NCBI GenBank assembly: GCA_020650975.1
Contig: JAIPMN010002273.1
Span: forward strand, 3,295 to 25,044
Direction: 5' to 3'
Length of the DNA stretch: 21,750 nt
From: Apostichopus californicus
Taxonomy: Eukaryota > Echinodermata > Holothuroidea > Aspidochirotida > Stichopodidae
The position numbers and the translations under genes were made by a program. The notes beneath the pieces were generated by a model that was not told where the DNA came from, did not search any database, and saw nothing but the letters and a program-made list of their open reading frames with translations. This document shows positions 1 to 9,378 of this stretch, in pieces; within the stretch, counting starts at the first letter, position 1, and each line of letters opens with the position of its first letter.

Positions 1-480
1 CCCGCGGGGAAATGTAAAATATCCCAAGACTGAACCTTCCCCCCCCCCGACTGACAATGAGAGGTGCCAGGTATCCAGGCCATGGAATCCCTTCCCCTCC
101 CCTACCCTCCCCTCCCCTCTTGCGAACGTTACTGATATCACTAATGAACCGTACTTCCCTACGTCTGAAAAACATCCAATGTGTCGAAGAATATCGTAAT
201 GAGCGGTTACACGAGTTTAGATTTAACAACGACCGCTATATCTAACAGTTTTATAATGAATATGTTGTATGGCAGTAGAAACATTTATTCCATCACGTGG
301 GTTTCTTTATGGCTATTAAAATATATGGTCTCTCTTGTACTAGTCAGTGTAGGCTGCAACATTATTTCATGTGGAACTTATATAATTAAGTACATTCTTT
401 GGCTATAGCTATCCGTCACGATTGAAGACAATGTAGCTTATATCAGTTCTTATAACACGTCTTGCTTTCGTCAAGCGAGA
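1..480. other. Non-coding flank with homopolymer and C-rich tracts
   Basis: No gene is supported here. The stretch has a short poly-C run near 41-48, a C-rich tract at 91-119, and AT-rich single-copy-looking DNA from 150 to 480. Short open frames (for example 57-245 and 181-408) have no recognisable domains and low-complexity or hydrophobic composition. Confidence 0.5.
91..119 (-). repeat. C-rich tract, G-quadruplex-capable on the minus strand
   Basis: Successive blocks of three or four C separated by one to three T or A (cttcccctcccctaccctcc and onward) give at least four G-runs on the minus strand with short loops. Confidence 0.6.
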
Positions 481-1240
481 GTCAGGCGTTTTATGCAGTG
501 CGCCCCCTTGTTTTCTGCTGAGGACAGGATTTCCTTTCAATTCCCATTGTGGTGGGTATCTGCAGAGCTCAATCGTTTTCAATTTGATGTCTGGGGCTGG
601 GAGAAGTCGCGTAGCTTTCAAGGAGCGGTGCCGGAATGTGAATGGGTCCCCAAAGGAAACTCCATATTAATCCAAGCCCAACCATGGTTTATGTTTGACA
701 CCTCTATAGATGACTGGATATGGCACTCTCAGGCTTTCTCTTTCAGGCGCGTAGCCAAGGGGGGGGGGGCGAAGGGGGCGACCGCCCCTCCCCCCTTGAG
801 CATATTTTTTTTTATGATATCGCTAGTAATTTCAAAATAAAACAAGCTTAGATGCAACTTACAAGGCCTGGGAAGTGCCATTTCCAGCGATCTGGGAGAC
901 ATTTTTGGCCAACATTTCCTTGTACGCTTCGCACCAACTTTATGGTGGCGCTACGCTTAGATAGTTTAAACTGCAACAGCTTCGACCCTCCCTTGGCAAA
1001 TTCCTCGCTACGCGCTCTTTTCTCTTTTGAGGACAGGGTTTCTTGTGAATTCCCAGTAGAGGGATTTTGGAGAGAATTTGATATATATTCTTCAGTTTGG
1101 TTTTCTTTTTGGTAGTTGCCTCGCTGATGTCTTCTTCCCGATTTTAGATCAGTATCGTACCCTATGTTCTTATTTGGTAGATTGCTGTCCGATTTGGAAA
1201 GAAATTTCTGCACATTTGTCAGAACAACCCTCAAGGAGTG
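480..1240. mobile_element. Composite transposon-derived repeat block
   Basis: Three signs point to mobile-element DNA. First, two diverged copies of one segment lie in the same orientation (about 505-600 and 1010-1110), sharing a core GAGGACAGGRTTTCYT near 520 and 1030. Second, a G-run followed by a perfect GGGGCG/CGCCCC hairpin at 775-788 sits beside gcgtagcc, a recurrent pattern in marine invertebrate repeats. Third, a stretch near 865-900 (tgggaagtgccatttccagc) resembles a dispersed repeat I have seen in such genomes. On the minus strand a 128-codon open frame (848-1234) has a protein-like charged composition without a known domain and may be a remnant of element coding sequence. The element class and exact ends cannot be set from one copy. 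Confidence 0.5.
775..788. repeat. GC-rich perfect hairpin within the repeat block
   Basis: GGGGCG at 775-780 and CGCCCC at 783-788 are separated by two bases, preceded by a run of G from 759 onward and followed by a C-run. In an AT-rich locus this is a conspicuous structure and is probably part of the surrounding repeat. Confidence 0.6.
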
Positions 1241-1571
1241 TACAGAAGACCGATTAGCTTGTTTGAGACCGCCTGCAGTGATTGGTCGAACAACGTTTGA
1301 ATCATTAGGCCAAGAAAGTTACAATTTGTTTTGATCATAACAGCTGTACACTCAGACGCATAGGAAGTATTTCCGATTGTGTATACACTGTTATTGGATT
1401 TTTCACATAACTCTTATATAACATATATACATGGCAGAAAGATGAATTACTCTTATCTTATACCCTCTGGAAATCATACCTTAGAGCCACACCGTGGGTC
1501 CAGGTAGTGCATCCCACAGAAGTTGCAGCGAATTATAGTTCTCTTGTAACGAGTTTCAAGTACGAAAACAA

Positions 1572-1589
1572 AACACACACACACACACA
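1572..1589. repeat. (AC)n microsatellite followed by poly-A
   Basis: About eight AC units run directly into a run of A. It is a simple-sequence repeat of ordinary kind. Confidence 0.8.
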
Positions 1590-1774
1590 AAAAAAAACAC
1601 GTCAGAGCGCAGTTAAATTCTCCGGAATGTATCCTAACTCTAACAGGGGGTCCTGGGGACTCATGTTTCAGCTGTTTAACGTGAGTACAAAAATTTGATT
1701 TGAGAGAGAATTCATTTTCCTTAGACTGAAATTAGACTAACGACCCTGAAGCTATAGCATTTTGATATATTTCC

Positions 1775-1805
1775 GGGAGGGGAGGGGAGGGGAGGGGGGG
1801 GGGGG
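1775..1805 (+). repeat. G-rich tract, G-quadruplex-capable
   Basis: GGGAGGGGAGGGGAGGGG and the following poly-G give at least four G-runs with single-base loops on the plus strand. Confidence 0.7.
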
Positions 1806-2330
1806 CGAGAAGTGCCCTTTCCCCGGTGGACGCCCATGTTTATTTAGGGTTACTAGCTTTGATAAACATTTGATGTTTTTTCTAGTATCCTTTATATATA
1901 ACATTACTGCACTGTTTTTGTATGTATATGTATATGCGAAATATTTTAACTGAACTAACTGAACTGAACTAGTGGTTGTAAACTATTTTGTTGCAATTTG
2001 ACCATGAGTGACCGGTATAAGACATTGTTCTTGGCGGAAATATTAGTGAAGTTGAACAAGAAAAGTAAATCAACCTCCCGAATAAATATTTGCTATGGTG
2101 AAAGTCCTGTCAAATCCGCTATAGCTGACCGTCCTTGTGTTTTCTGCTTCGCAAGTTTTGGAATTGGGCCCTCTATTTTGGGATTTTCAAAGCAGATATT
2201 TCTGCCTTTGAATTCTGGCCACTGCATTTAAGATGAGGGCTGGCAGTTAACAGAAAAATTGGAACTACAGAGCGGAATTATACTTCTTCGGAATAAAATA
2301 CCACGGTGAAATTTTCCTCGTTTACTGGTA

Positions 2331-2341
2331 AACAGGTGAGA
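2331..2341 (+). other. Orphan strong splice donor, possible end of a non-coding 5' exon
   Basis: AACAG followed by GTGAGA, with GT at 2336, matches the donor consensus well. It could end a 5'-UTR exon spliced to the Myo18A acceptor at 9287. No promoter element or upstream acceptor was found to support this, so it may be chance. Confidence 0.2.
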
Positions 2342-2795
2342 TTTATTGATAAGCATTATCCACTTTTGTATTGCTACAAGCCAGTGATCATAAAAATAAT
2401 CATGAGCAGCGGTACAGGCTTAGCACGTTAGGAGTACTGTAGGGATGATGACACCTCAGCTCTCTACATCACTGTTGCTTTCCGCCTCTCAATCGAAGTA
2501 GTTATCAAACACAATGATTTATCACGAAGGAAGCCAAACGTGAATGATAAATTACGAATGATTAGCCCAAGTTAAATAGGGCCCAGGCCTAGCTATGTGT
2601 ACAAAGTTACTTATTTTACAGGTCAAAGCCTAGATGTTACATTTTGTTGGCCTTCCCATTAATATTATTGATGTCTATGTTGATACCGTTTATACATACA
2701 CTATGTACAGTATTATAAACGGTAGTCGAAGCAAACACAATGCATTTTGCTTTGTTGTGGTGTTGTTGTTTAGAATACTGATACGCCTATTGGCC

Positions 2796-2915
2796 TAGTT
2801 TATGTCATGCCTATGGAAACTGGGCAGCTGGAAGAACAAGACATCCCAGCTTCAGGATTTGCCAGGTGAACTAGTCATATTAGTCATGTAGTTTCCATGG
2901 CAGCTGCATAAACTA
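2796..2915. repeat. Imperfect inverted repeat (about 26-bp arms)
   Basis: The left arm starts TAGTTTATG at 2796 and ends ATGGAAACT at 2821. The right arm reads AGTTTCCAT at 2890 and ends CATAAACTA at 2915. The arms pair with small internal differences and enclose about 68 bases. This could be a decayed MITE or a foldback element. Confidence 0.5.
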
Positions 2916-3577
2916 AGGACTTTAGGCCTCACTATTTGGCCAGATGGGCAAGTCAAGGCATGTTATTCACACAGGAGCCGAAGAAATACTGAGAAGCACA
3001 TTACTATTTGTCTAGATTGTAGGCATAAAATTTGGCTACTACTACTACTGACTACTCCTCACCATTAGGCTCATTCTAAGTTGCCTACAACATTGAATTG
3101 AGATATGGATAATTCTAGCCCAAATTTAAAATATAAATCACAATCAATTATAATGATTGTTTCTTCTCCTTGTAGCAGCTGGACATGTGATGTGCAATTT
3201 ATGCCTAGGATTTTAGTGAAGCAAACTGGACTACATTGTATCTTCTCATTATACCATATCTCCTACACTACTTGAACTATAAAAGTTAAAGTTAGTGTGA
3301 TGGTTAGAGTAGTATTCCCAACACAATGGAATGAGTAAATTGTGAATAACTATAAACATAGGCCTACATAAATACTGTATGGGCCTACAGTACTTAACAG
3401 TATTAAAGATACATTTTTACCTTTATTCTTTGCCTCATAATTATGATCTCAAAATTTGTAAAAATTTTACTAACACATCGCTTAAATAGTAGAGTACTTC
3501 AAAAATGAAAACCATTTATTGCAACAAAAAATAACGGCTGAGAAGACCTCGGGTACATTCAGTATAGTAAAGGCTTC

Positions 3578-3611
3578 GTAACTGACGCACCTTCGTAATT
3601 GATGCACCTTC
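3578..3611. repeat. 17-bp direct duplication
   Basis: gtaactgacgcaccttc is followed immediately by gtaattgatgcaccttc, with two differences. Confidence 0.7.
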
Positions 3612-4789
3612 AAATATTACTAGCAATGATACAGCAGGCAACTTAAACTTTTTGCAGTCAAGCAGAGTTACATATTTGATGAGTTTTAATCCATTTCAGG
3701 TTTATGCTGATCAAATTGAGGGTTTTTTCCAAAGCTTTTAACACCCTCCCCCCAGCTTGGAAATCTTACTCCCTAAAAATAACCAAAATTACCTCAATAT
3801 AATACTACTACTCTCTGGGACCTGACCTGTCTGAGCTTAGAGGCTCAGAGCATAGCAAACATCATTCACAGTCAATGCATGTATACTTAAGCCTACACTA
3901 CAGTTAGCTTATAAATCGAAGAATGTGTCAATTTAGTGGTATGAAAGAACTTGAGTCAGCAGACATTTTGTGGTCAAATTCTGCTCAATTGTACGTTGCG
4001 TAGGCACAGAACAATAAATATTTTGAGATCATTACATTTTTGAGGAAGTACACATATGAAAAACAAATACAGTTGAGTGATTTTGAGTTTTCGTTGATAG
4101 ACATCGTTAATTCAATCGTTAAGTGCGTCAATAATGAGCCCACCATGCTACTATATGAATAAGTGTAAGACCTACGTATGATTACTGTTGATTTAGCATG
4201 GTTGGATCTGGCTTCAAAGGACTTAAAGTCGACTTGCCCAAGCATTTATAATTCATTTGGAATACAGAGTATACACACCATAGCTACTGTATGCAAAGCA
4301 GTGATCCCCTATATCGACATCATACCATATCATCGCACCAGACTGACTGCTATGCCAACAATTTGAGTGAAAGTGTAAAGATTGTAAACTTGTGTGATAC
4401 AAACAGATTTACATAAATTTCTGTAACGTTCTGACATACAGTAATGGAGTGCACACTAATACTGTTTTAACGGCAGATTTTCTTTAACTACCATCTCTTC
4501 TTTAGAAGTTCTTTTAAATAACATCTCTCCTTCAATAAAGAATATTGTCATATAAAGTTTAGTTTATGATTTTAATAGCAATAATTTCCATTCTTGTATC
4601 AAGACCCTTTCACACGACTTTACAACAGTTAACCCCTTGGTCATTGGCATTTCCTCAAGCCCAAGTTAGCGCTATTCAAACATTTACTCCTGGGTACTAT
4701 AGTGTGCATGATCCCTGGAGGAATTCCCGTTCGGTGCAGCCCCTAACGGTGCATTCAACTTTATTTACAAGTTACAGTACCTTATAGGC

Positions 4790-4930
4790 ATGCAGGTCCA
4801 CATACCCCTGGGTGAAGAGAGGCTATGAAGATTAAGTTCCATCATCCAAGGAAACAACATGGCCAGGATTTAAACCTGTAATCCTTAGATCGCAAGTCCA
4901 TTGCCTCTCCATTTGACCGCCATGCTCCAC
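4790..4930 (-). mobile_element. tRNA-derived SINE, diverged
   Basis: On the minus strand the sequence begins at about 4930 like a tRNA. It has a seven-base acceptor-like start, an A-box-like TGGCGGTCAAATGG (complement of 4909-4922), an anticodon-arm-like segment TGGACTTGCGATCTAAGG and a B-box GGTTTAAATCC (complement of 4866-4876). It is followed by CTGGCCATGTTGTTTCCTTGG and a tail to about 4790. The head lacks good cloverleaf stems, so it is not a functional tRNA. The A-box, B-box and non-tRNA body are typical of a RNA polymerase III-derived SINE. The body end is approximate. Confidence 0.6.
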
Positions 4931-5681
4931 TCTACTTACCATAGTACCTGTAGTGTACTTTGATCTTGGATCAAATCAGCTTAATCCATCTATACCACAG
5001 TTGTACAATACTTATATGCATGGCTTAATCCTGCCCAAGTCAACAAGCTGTTTATTCCAAATTATTCATGAAACATCACTGATAATGTCAGAACACACCC
5101 ATTTAAGTTAATTGATATCATTATAAACCTCCCAAAATATGCTCATTAGTAAATCCATGAGCATACAGGAACTCCAAGCAGCTGGTGTCATGTATAGTGA
5201 CTCCAAGCAGTTATCCCAACCAATAGAGCACAAAGTTTACACATTGTTTGTAAATAGAACTTTCTATAATGTGAAGTGTACACAGTATTGTTTAATTCTC
5301 ATCCCGGTTGGCACGGTTACCTTGGAAACAGTGTATAAATTGATAGTGCTTAAAAGTTGGTTCAAATTATTATGAACTACTGTACTGTTCATCCGATGTC
5401 CATCACATTAACAATTTTTTTTTTGTATTTCCTTTTACTGTACATAACTTTCGTGGTTGGGAGTCATTAACTAAATTCGTGGGAGAGACCCAATTGCTTT
5501 GATATGAAATTTGACTAAGGCTATTAGGCAGTGGGTGTAAAAATCGCTTCCATATCCAGGGACTTACAATTCGGTATCTAGGGTCTAAGTACTGTAATGT
5601 TGAGGTAGAGTTACCATTAAAATGAAAAATGGAACAAGAAAAAAAAAATTCTTGAGGCACCAGCTTGGATTAATTTTACCA

Positions 5682-5733
5682 AAGCAATCCAATTCCCCCC
5701 CCCCTTCTAAGCAATCCAATCCCCCCCCCTTCT
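5682..5733. repeat. Two-copy direct repeat with poly-C tracts
   Basis: aagcaatccaat, then a C-run, then ttct occurs twice back to back (5682-5708 and 5709-5733). The copies differ mainly in C-run length, which suggests replication slippage. Confidence 0.75.
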
Positions 5734-6061
5734 TTATCTTGCATTCTGTACTGTCAAATATTGGGGAGAATATCCCAAGAGCAATCGAAAAAGTGTTTAA
5801 TGATAGTAAAGTGGGTGAAGGAAGCTTAGGTTGCGGATGTCAATGATCCAAAAACAACAATCACCCATAGTGTATAGGAAGTGTAGAATAAACTCTGGTT
5901 AGAAAGTCCGCAAAAATCGCAACGCTTTCTCTTCTGAACGGTCGATCCGATAGGACGAGTTAGTTGGCGGTTCTCCGGAAGTGGGGGCGCAATGCTAAAA
6001 ACATTCCAGTTATTTCCTACTTAGGTCGATAGGAAAGTGCATACAGATAGCTGGAGTATGG

Positions 6062-6087
6062 TTTACAAGTATATAGTCACTTGTAAA
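6062..6087. repeat. Perfect 9-bp stem-loop
   Basis: TTTACAAGT (6062-6070) and ACTTGTAAA (6079-6087) pair fully around an eight-base loop. No terminator or RNA role is implied. Confidence 0.6.
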
Positions 6088-6731
6088 TCTCCAAACCATT
6101 AAGTCTTGGGTGTTTGGCGAGCATTACAAATCTTGAAGCTTCTTCTTGAGAAATAGTGCTGTGACATGTTACCTATAGATCAGACTACTCGGGAGATCAA
6201 TGTGGCCAGAAATCACTGCTTAGATACATAGTACTTACTTAACCAGTCGCAGGTTGTTTAGTCTAGTTGCGGAACAAATTAAGGTATATATCTTAAAAGG
6301 GCTGATTCACAAATCTCAATATATGGAAGAGGAGAGGATTTGTGATTCTTGCCATGGAAACAATTTTTTCATTCATTTTGCATCATTTATAATTCCTTGA
6401 AGATTCTGTATAGTATTGCTGGAAAAATTATTGCTCTGTACAATTTTTTTGTTTTTCGTTTTTCGGGACACCTCAGAGACCTCGGAGTCTCATGTGACAT
6501 GTCCTGGTGATGAGCCTCACTTTGAAAGAAAAAAAGGAAGAAATTTCAGGGTTTACTTTGTGGGGGGAGGCTCTGATCTCCTCTGGGGTGAAAAAACATT
6601 ATTCATATGGGGCGTATTTTGGGGGAGCAGTTTGCAACACTTTTAGTACATGGCTTGTTTAAGATATATTTGCAACATGTTAATTGTTTGAGGGGTGCAC
6701 TCTTCATTTAGGACTTGTCCCAAACACTCTG

Positions 6732-6755
6732 GTACCTCCTTAATTAAGGAGGTAC
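6732..6755. repeat. Perfect 24-bp palindrome
   Basis: Twelve-base arms (GTACCTCCTTAA and its reverse complement) meet with no spacer at 6743/6744. A cluster of GTAC-containing words follows (6788-6803). Confidence 0.8.
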
Positions 6756-7515
6756 AGTACATCTGCAGTGGAACAACTATACAGTATAGGTACCGGTACG
6801 GTACTGTAAGTATTGGGACCCTTATAATTTAAGAGAATTACCACAAATATGCCGATCAAGTAAACGACTTCGGTTAGAAGTTACACAATATTTTATCAAG
6901 GTGTGCTAGAGCACGTAGGAATGTAGGAGACATGGCCTCTGCTTTGAAGTTCAAAGAAACAAGGATTGTCTCTTTAATAAGGAAATAAAATCAGTGTGTT
7001 TAATATGTTGACATACTCTACTACAGTACAGATTGCACATCTGTGCCACAAGACTCCACAGTCTCACTGCACTGTTTAAAAAGTGCCTTATAAGCCTTGA
7101 CCCCATTTTATGTCAACAATGAATGCAAGGTTTTTTATTGGATATAATTTTGCAAGAGGCTATTAAGTACACTAAAAATTCCCTTCTCTTCAACATTCCA
7201 AGTTGCAAAGCTATCGAGGGACCAAAATATGTCAAGTTCATGTCTACAAAGTTTTGTTTTTGTATTGACACAGGAATCAATGTCATGTTGGTATTCTTCA
7301 TTTGACACATATTTACGGTTCGTGGGTGAGGGCATTGTTACTTTAATGGCATTGAGTGGCTTCCATGTATATTTCCTACTCAGGAAGGTGGCATTTGATT
7401 TTCATCAAGTATCAAATGTTCAAATTGTGGGGCATTCTCCTAGATTGTGCCACAAAATGAAAGTATATGAGGATACTTAGCCAGTGAATTCTATTTGTTT
7501 CAAATATTTTTCTTG

Positions 7516-8214
7516 CCAGAACACCAATATCAGATATTGGTATAAACCATGTACATATAAGTTGGAATGGAAAATGTCACATTTAAAAACTTTATTACAC
7601 AATTTTTATATGAAAATTGGCTAGTCAAGCCAGTACCTGAACATACTAAATTATTCTTGGATTTTAACGTATAGATGTTTTAATAAAAAATAAATAAAAA
7701 AATATTTCTATCACAATCAACTCCAAAACTTTGTGTAGCCTTCAGTAATAATATTTATTTAAATATACACTATTTAAACTTAGAACTGTATATTGCACAT
7801 TGTATAGAACCCTGGACATAGCTGAAGTAACAATCTGTATGGTGCTGCGGATCGTTACTGCCAGATTTCAGATATCAGATATTAGTATGAACCATGTATA
7901 TATATGTCAAAAAAGTTGGAATGGAAAAAGTCACATTTTCAAACTTGACTACACAATTTTGTATGAAAATTGGCTAGTAAAGCCAGTACCTGAACTTACT
8001 AAATTATCATGGGATTTAAATGTATGGAAGATATCTAGATCGATGTTTTAATTAAAAAAAATAATAATAATAAAAAAAAAAAAATTCCATCACAATCAAC
8101 CCCAAAACGTTGTGTAGACTTCAGTATTTATATTTATTTAAATATGCACTATTTATACTATATAAAACCCTGTAGCTGAACTCACAATCTGTATGGTGCC
8201 TCGGATCGTTACTG
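7516..8214. repeat. Two-copy tandem duplication (about 345 and 354 bp)
   Basis: Copy 1 (7516-7860) and copy 2 (7861-8214) are aligned along their whole length. Shared blocks include agttggaatggaaaa, tgaaaattggctagt, agccagtacctgaac, an A/T-rich linker, tcacaatcaac and gatcgttactgccag. Copy 1 has a longer section after tgtata, and copy 2 has a longer A-rich linker (about 8050-8083). Both begin CCAGA at the junction, and a third CCAGATTT begins at 8215 but diverges at once. The open frame at 7800-8051 spans the junction and is not a gene. Confidence 0.85.
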
Positions 8215-9270
8215 CCAGATTTAGGGTGTAAACACGCAAATAACAATCTGAACAATAGCATCGACACCTAAATAGTTTGGTAGTAGTTTGTTCTTGTGTG
8301 ATGAGTAACACCTTTGAAATGTCCCAAATACAAACAGATTACGCATGATGAGTTAAATCTGATATAGCAAATATATTCAGATAATACATAATAGTACCCC
8401 AAAAAACACAACCACGAATACAGTGGGTGCTGTATAGTAGCAATTATATTATAGTGTATATAAAAGCTGTTTGGTTTGTATGTTATGTCTGGGAATTATT
8501 TCCTGATAGCATCAATTTAGCAAAATGTTGTAAATTGCTGCACAAAATGCTGTAAAATGCTGCAAATTGCTGTACAAGTCTTTATATGTACAGTATGGGG
8601 CAGTCCTGCGGGCGGCTAGTTCTATTATATAATTGAGCGTTTGGGATCAAAGAAACTACAGTATATATTTCTTGATGTAGTTGTGATGTTTATCTGTGCT
8701 TCATTGTGTTTTGTTTGCAAATAAACCTTGTTACCATCCAATTTTAGCTATATACTTCAGACCAACTCTGGCATAGATGAAACTAGCTTCTTTGGTCAGC
8801 TGTTAAAGTACGCTTTTATTGTAACAAGTTGAAAATGATTTCTATTAATTCTTATTCAACAATTTGTGTTATATACTGCCTTATGAGAGAGAAATCTGAT
8901 GGTTCCTAATTGCCTGTAACCAACCCCAAATACTTGTGTAAAACTGCAAGATCGCATTTTCTTTGGCCATCAAATGTAATTTAAGAGCAGCCCTGAATGA
9001 ACCCACGTACTAACGATAAAAACCTCTGGATAAATAACATAGTGTTTTGAACTGTCTTCTTGCCCTCGAACAATATGATACCAGATTTAATAATGGAGTT
9101 TGTATGTGATACATATCCATAATCAAGCTATGCACAGTAGTAAAAATTCAATATCATATCTGGGTGATTTTGCTTGAACTAAGTTATTACACAAAGCAAT
9201 CGACAACTGCCAATTGATAGAAACGTTATTGATGCTGAAAACATAATCTGCTTCCATTTTTACTTTGATC
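8215..9270. other. AT-rich non-coding DNA upstream of the Myo18A exon
   Basis: No exon is supported. There is a short run of related 10-12 bp words (aaatgctg, taaattgctg, caaattgctg) at 8521-8577. An AATAAA within gcaaataaacc near 8719 sits in a 3'-end-like T/G-rich context, but no coding frame precedes it. Confidence 0.45.
8521..8577. repeat. Short imperfect tandem repeat (aaattgctg family)
   Basis: Units such as taaattgctgcac, taaaatgctgc and aaattgctgtac recur about five times with small changes. Confidence 0.6.
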
Positions 9271-9302
9271 CGTGTTTGCTTTCTTAGATAAATGGAGGCA
9301 TC
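9271..9302 (+). other. 3' splice site and short 5'-UTR part of the Myo18A exon
   Basis: A pyrimidine-rich run (tgtttgctttcttag) ends in AG at 9286-9287. If it is used, the exon starts at 9288 and carries 15 untranslated bases before the ATG at 9303. This implies a non-coding first exon further upstream, which I cannot place. The alternative is that transcription starts nearby and the tract is simply part of the leader. Confidence 0.6.
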
Positions 9303-9378
9303 ATGTTCTCCTTCAAGAAGAAAGATAAACACGACAAGAAGGAGAAGAAGTCCAAGAAGTCGGGCAAGGAGAAGCTGA
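9292..9378 (+). other. Overlapping upstream ORF (28 codons)
   Basis: An ATG at 9292 (context ataaATGg, G at +4, T at -3) lies 11 bases before the Myo18A start, in another frame, and runs to TGA at 9376-9378 inside the coding exon. It encodes a short Arg/Ser-rich peptide that is a frame shadow of the Lys-rich N-terminus. I do not propose a functional peptide. If the 3' splice site at 9287 is used, this ATG is in the mRNA and could reduce or modulate initiation at 9303. Confidence 0.4.

Larger units (their letters stand above)
1810..4780. other. AT-rich non-coding DNA
   Basis: No coding exon or RNA gene is supported. The frame at 1998-2231 has no recognisable domain. Visible structures are an imperfect inverted repeat (2796-2915), a 17-bp direct duplication (3578-3611) and the isolated donor-like site at 2336. 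The rest looks like intron or intergenic DNA with low codon bias. Confidence 0.5.
4940..7510. other. AT-rich non-coding DNA with palindromes
   Basis: No exon, tRNA or long element is supported. Local structures are a poly-C duplication (5682-5733), a stem-loop (6062-6087) and a 24-bp palindrome (6732-6755). A small GC-richer patch near 5930-6000 has an Ets-like CCGGAAGT but no other promoter sign. The open frames here carry no recognisable domains. Confidence 0.5.

Noticed and set aside
1998..2231. 77-codon frame starting MTMSDRYKTL
   Set aside because: No domain recognised, AT-rich surroundings and no splice context besides the isolated donor about 100 bases later.
5930..6000. GC-richer patch with CCGGAAGT, possible promoter
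   Set aside because: A single Ets-like word without other promoter signs or a downstream first exon is not enough.
8690..8745. AATAAA with T/G-rich surroundings, possible gene 3' end
   Set aside because: No upstream coding frame ends here. AATAAA is common by chance in AT-rich DNA.
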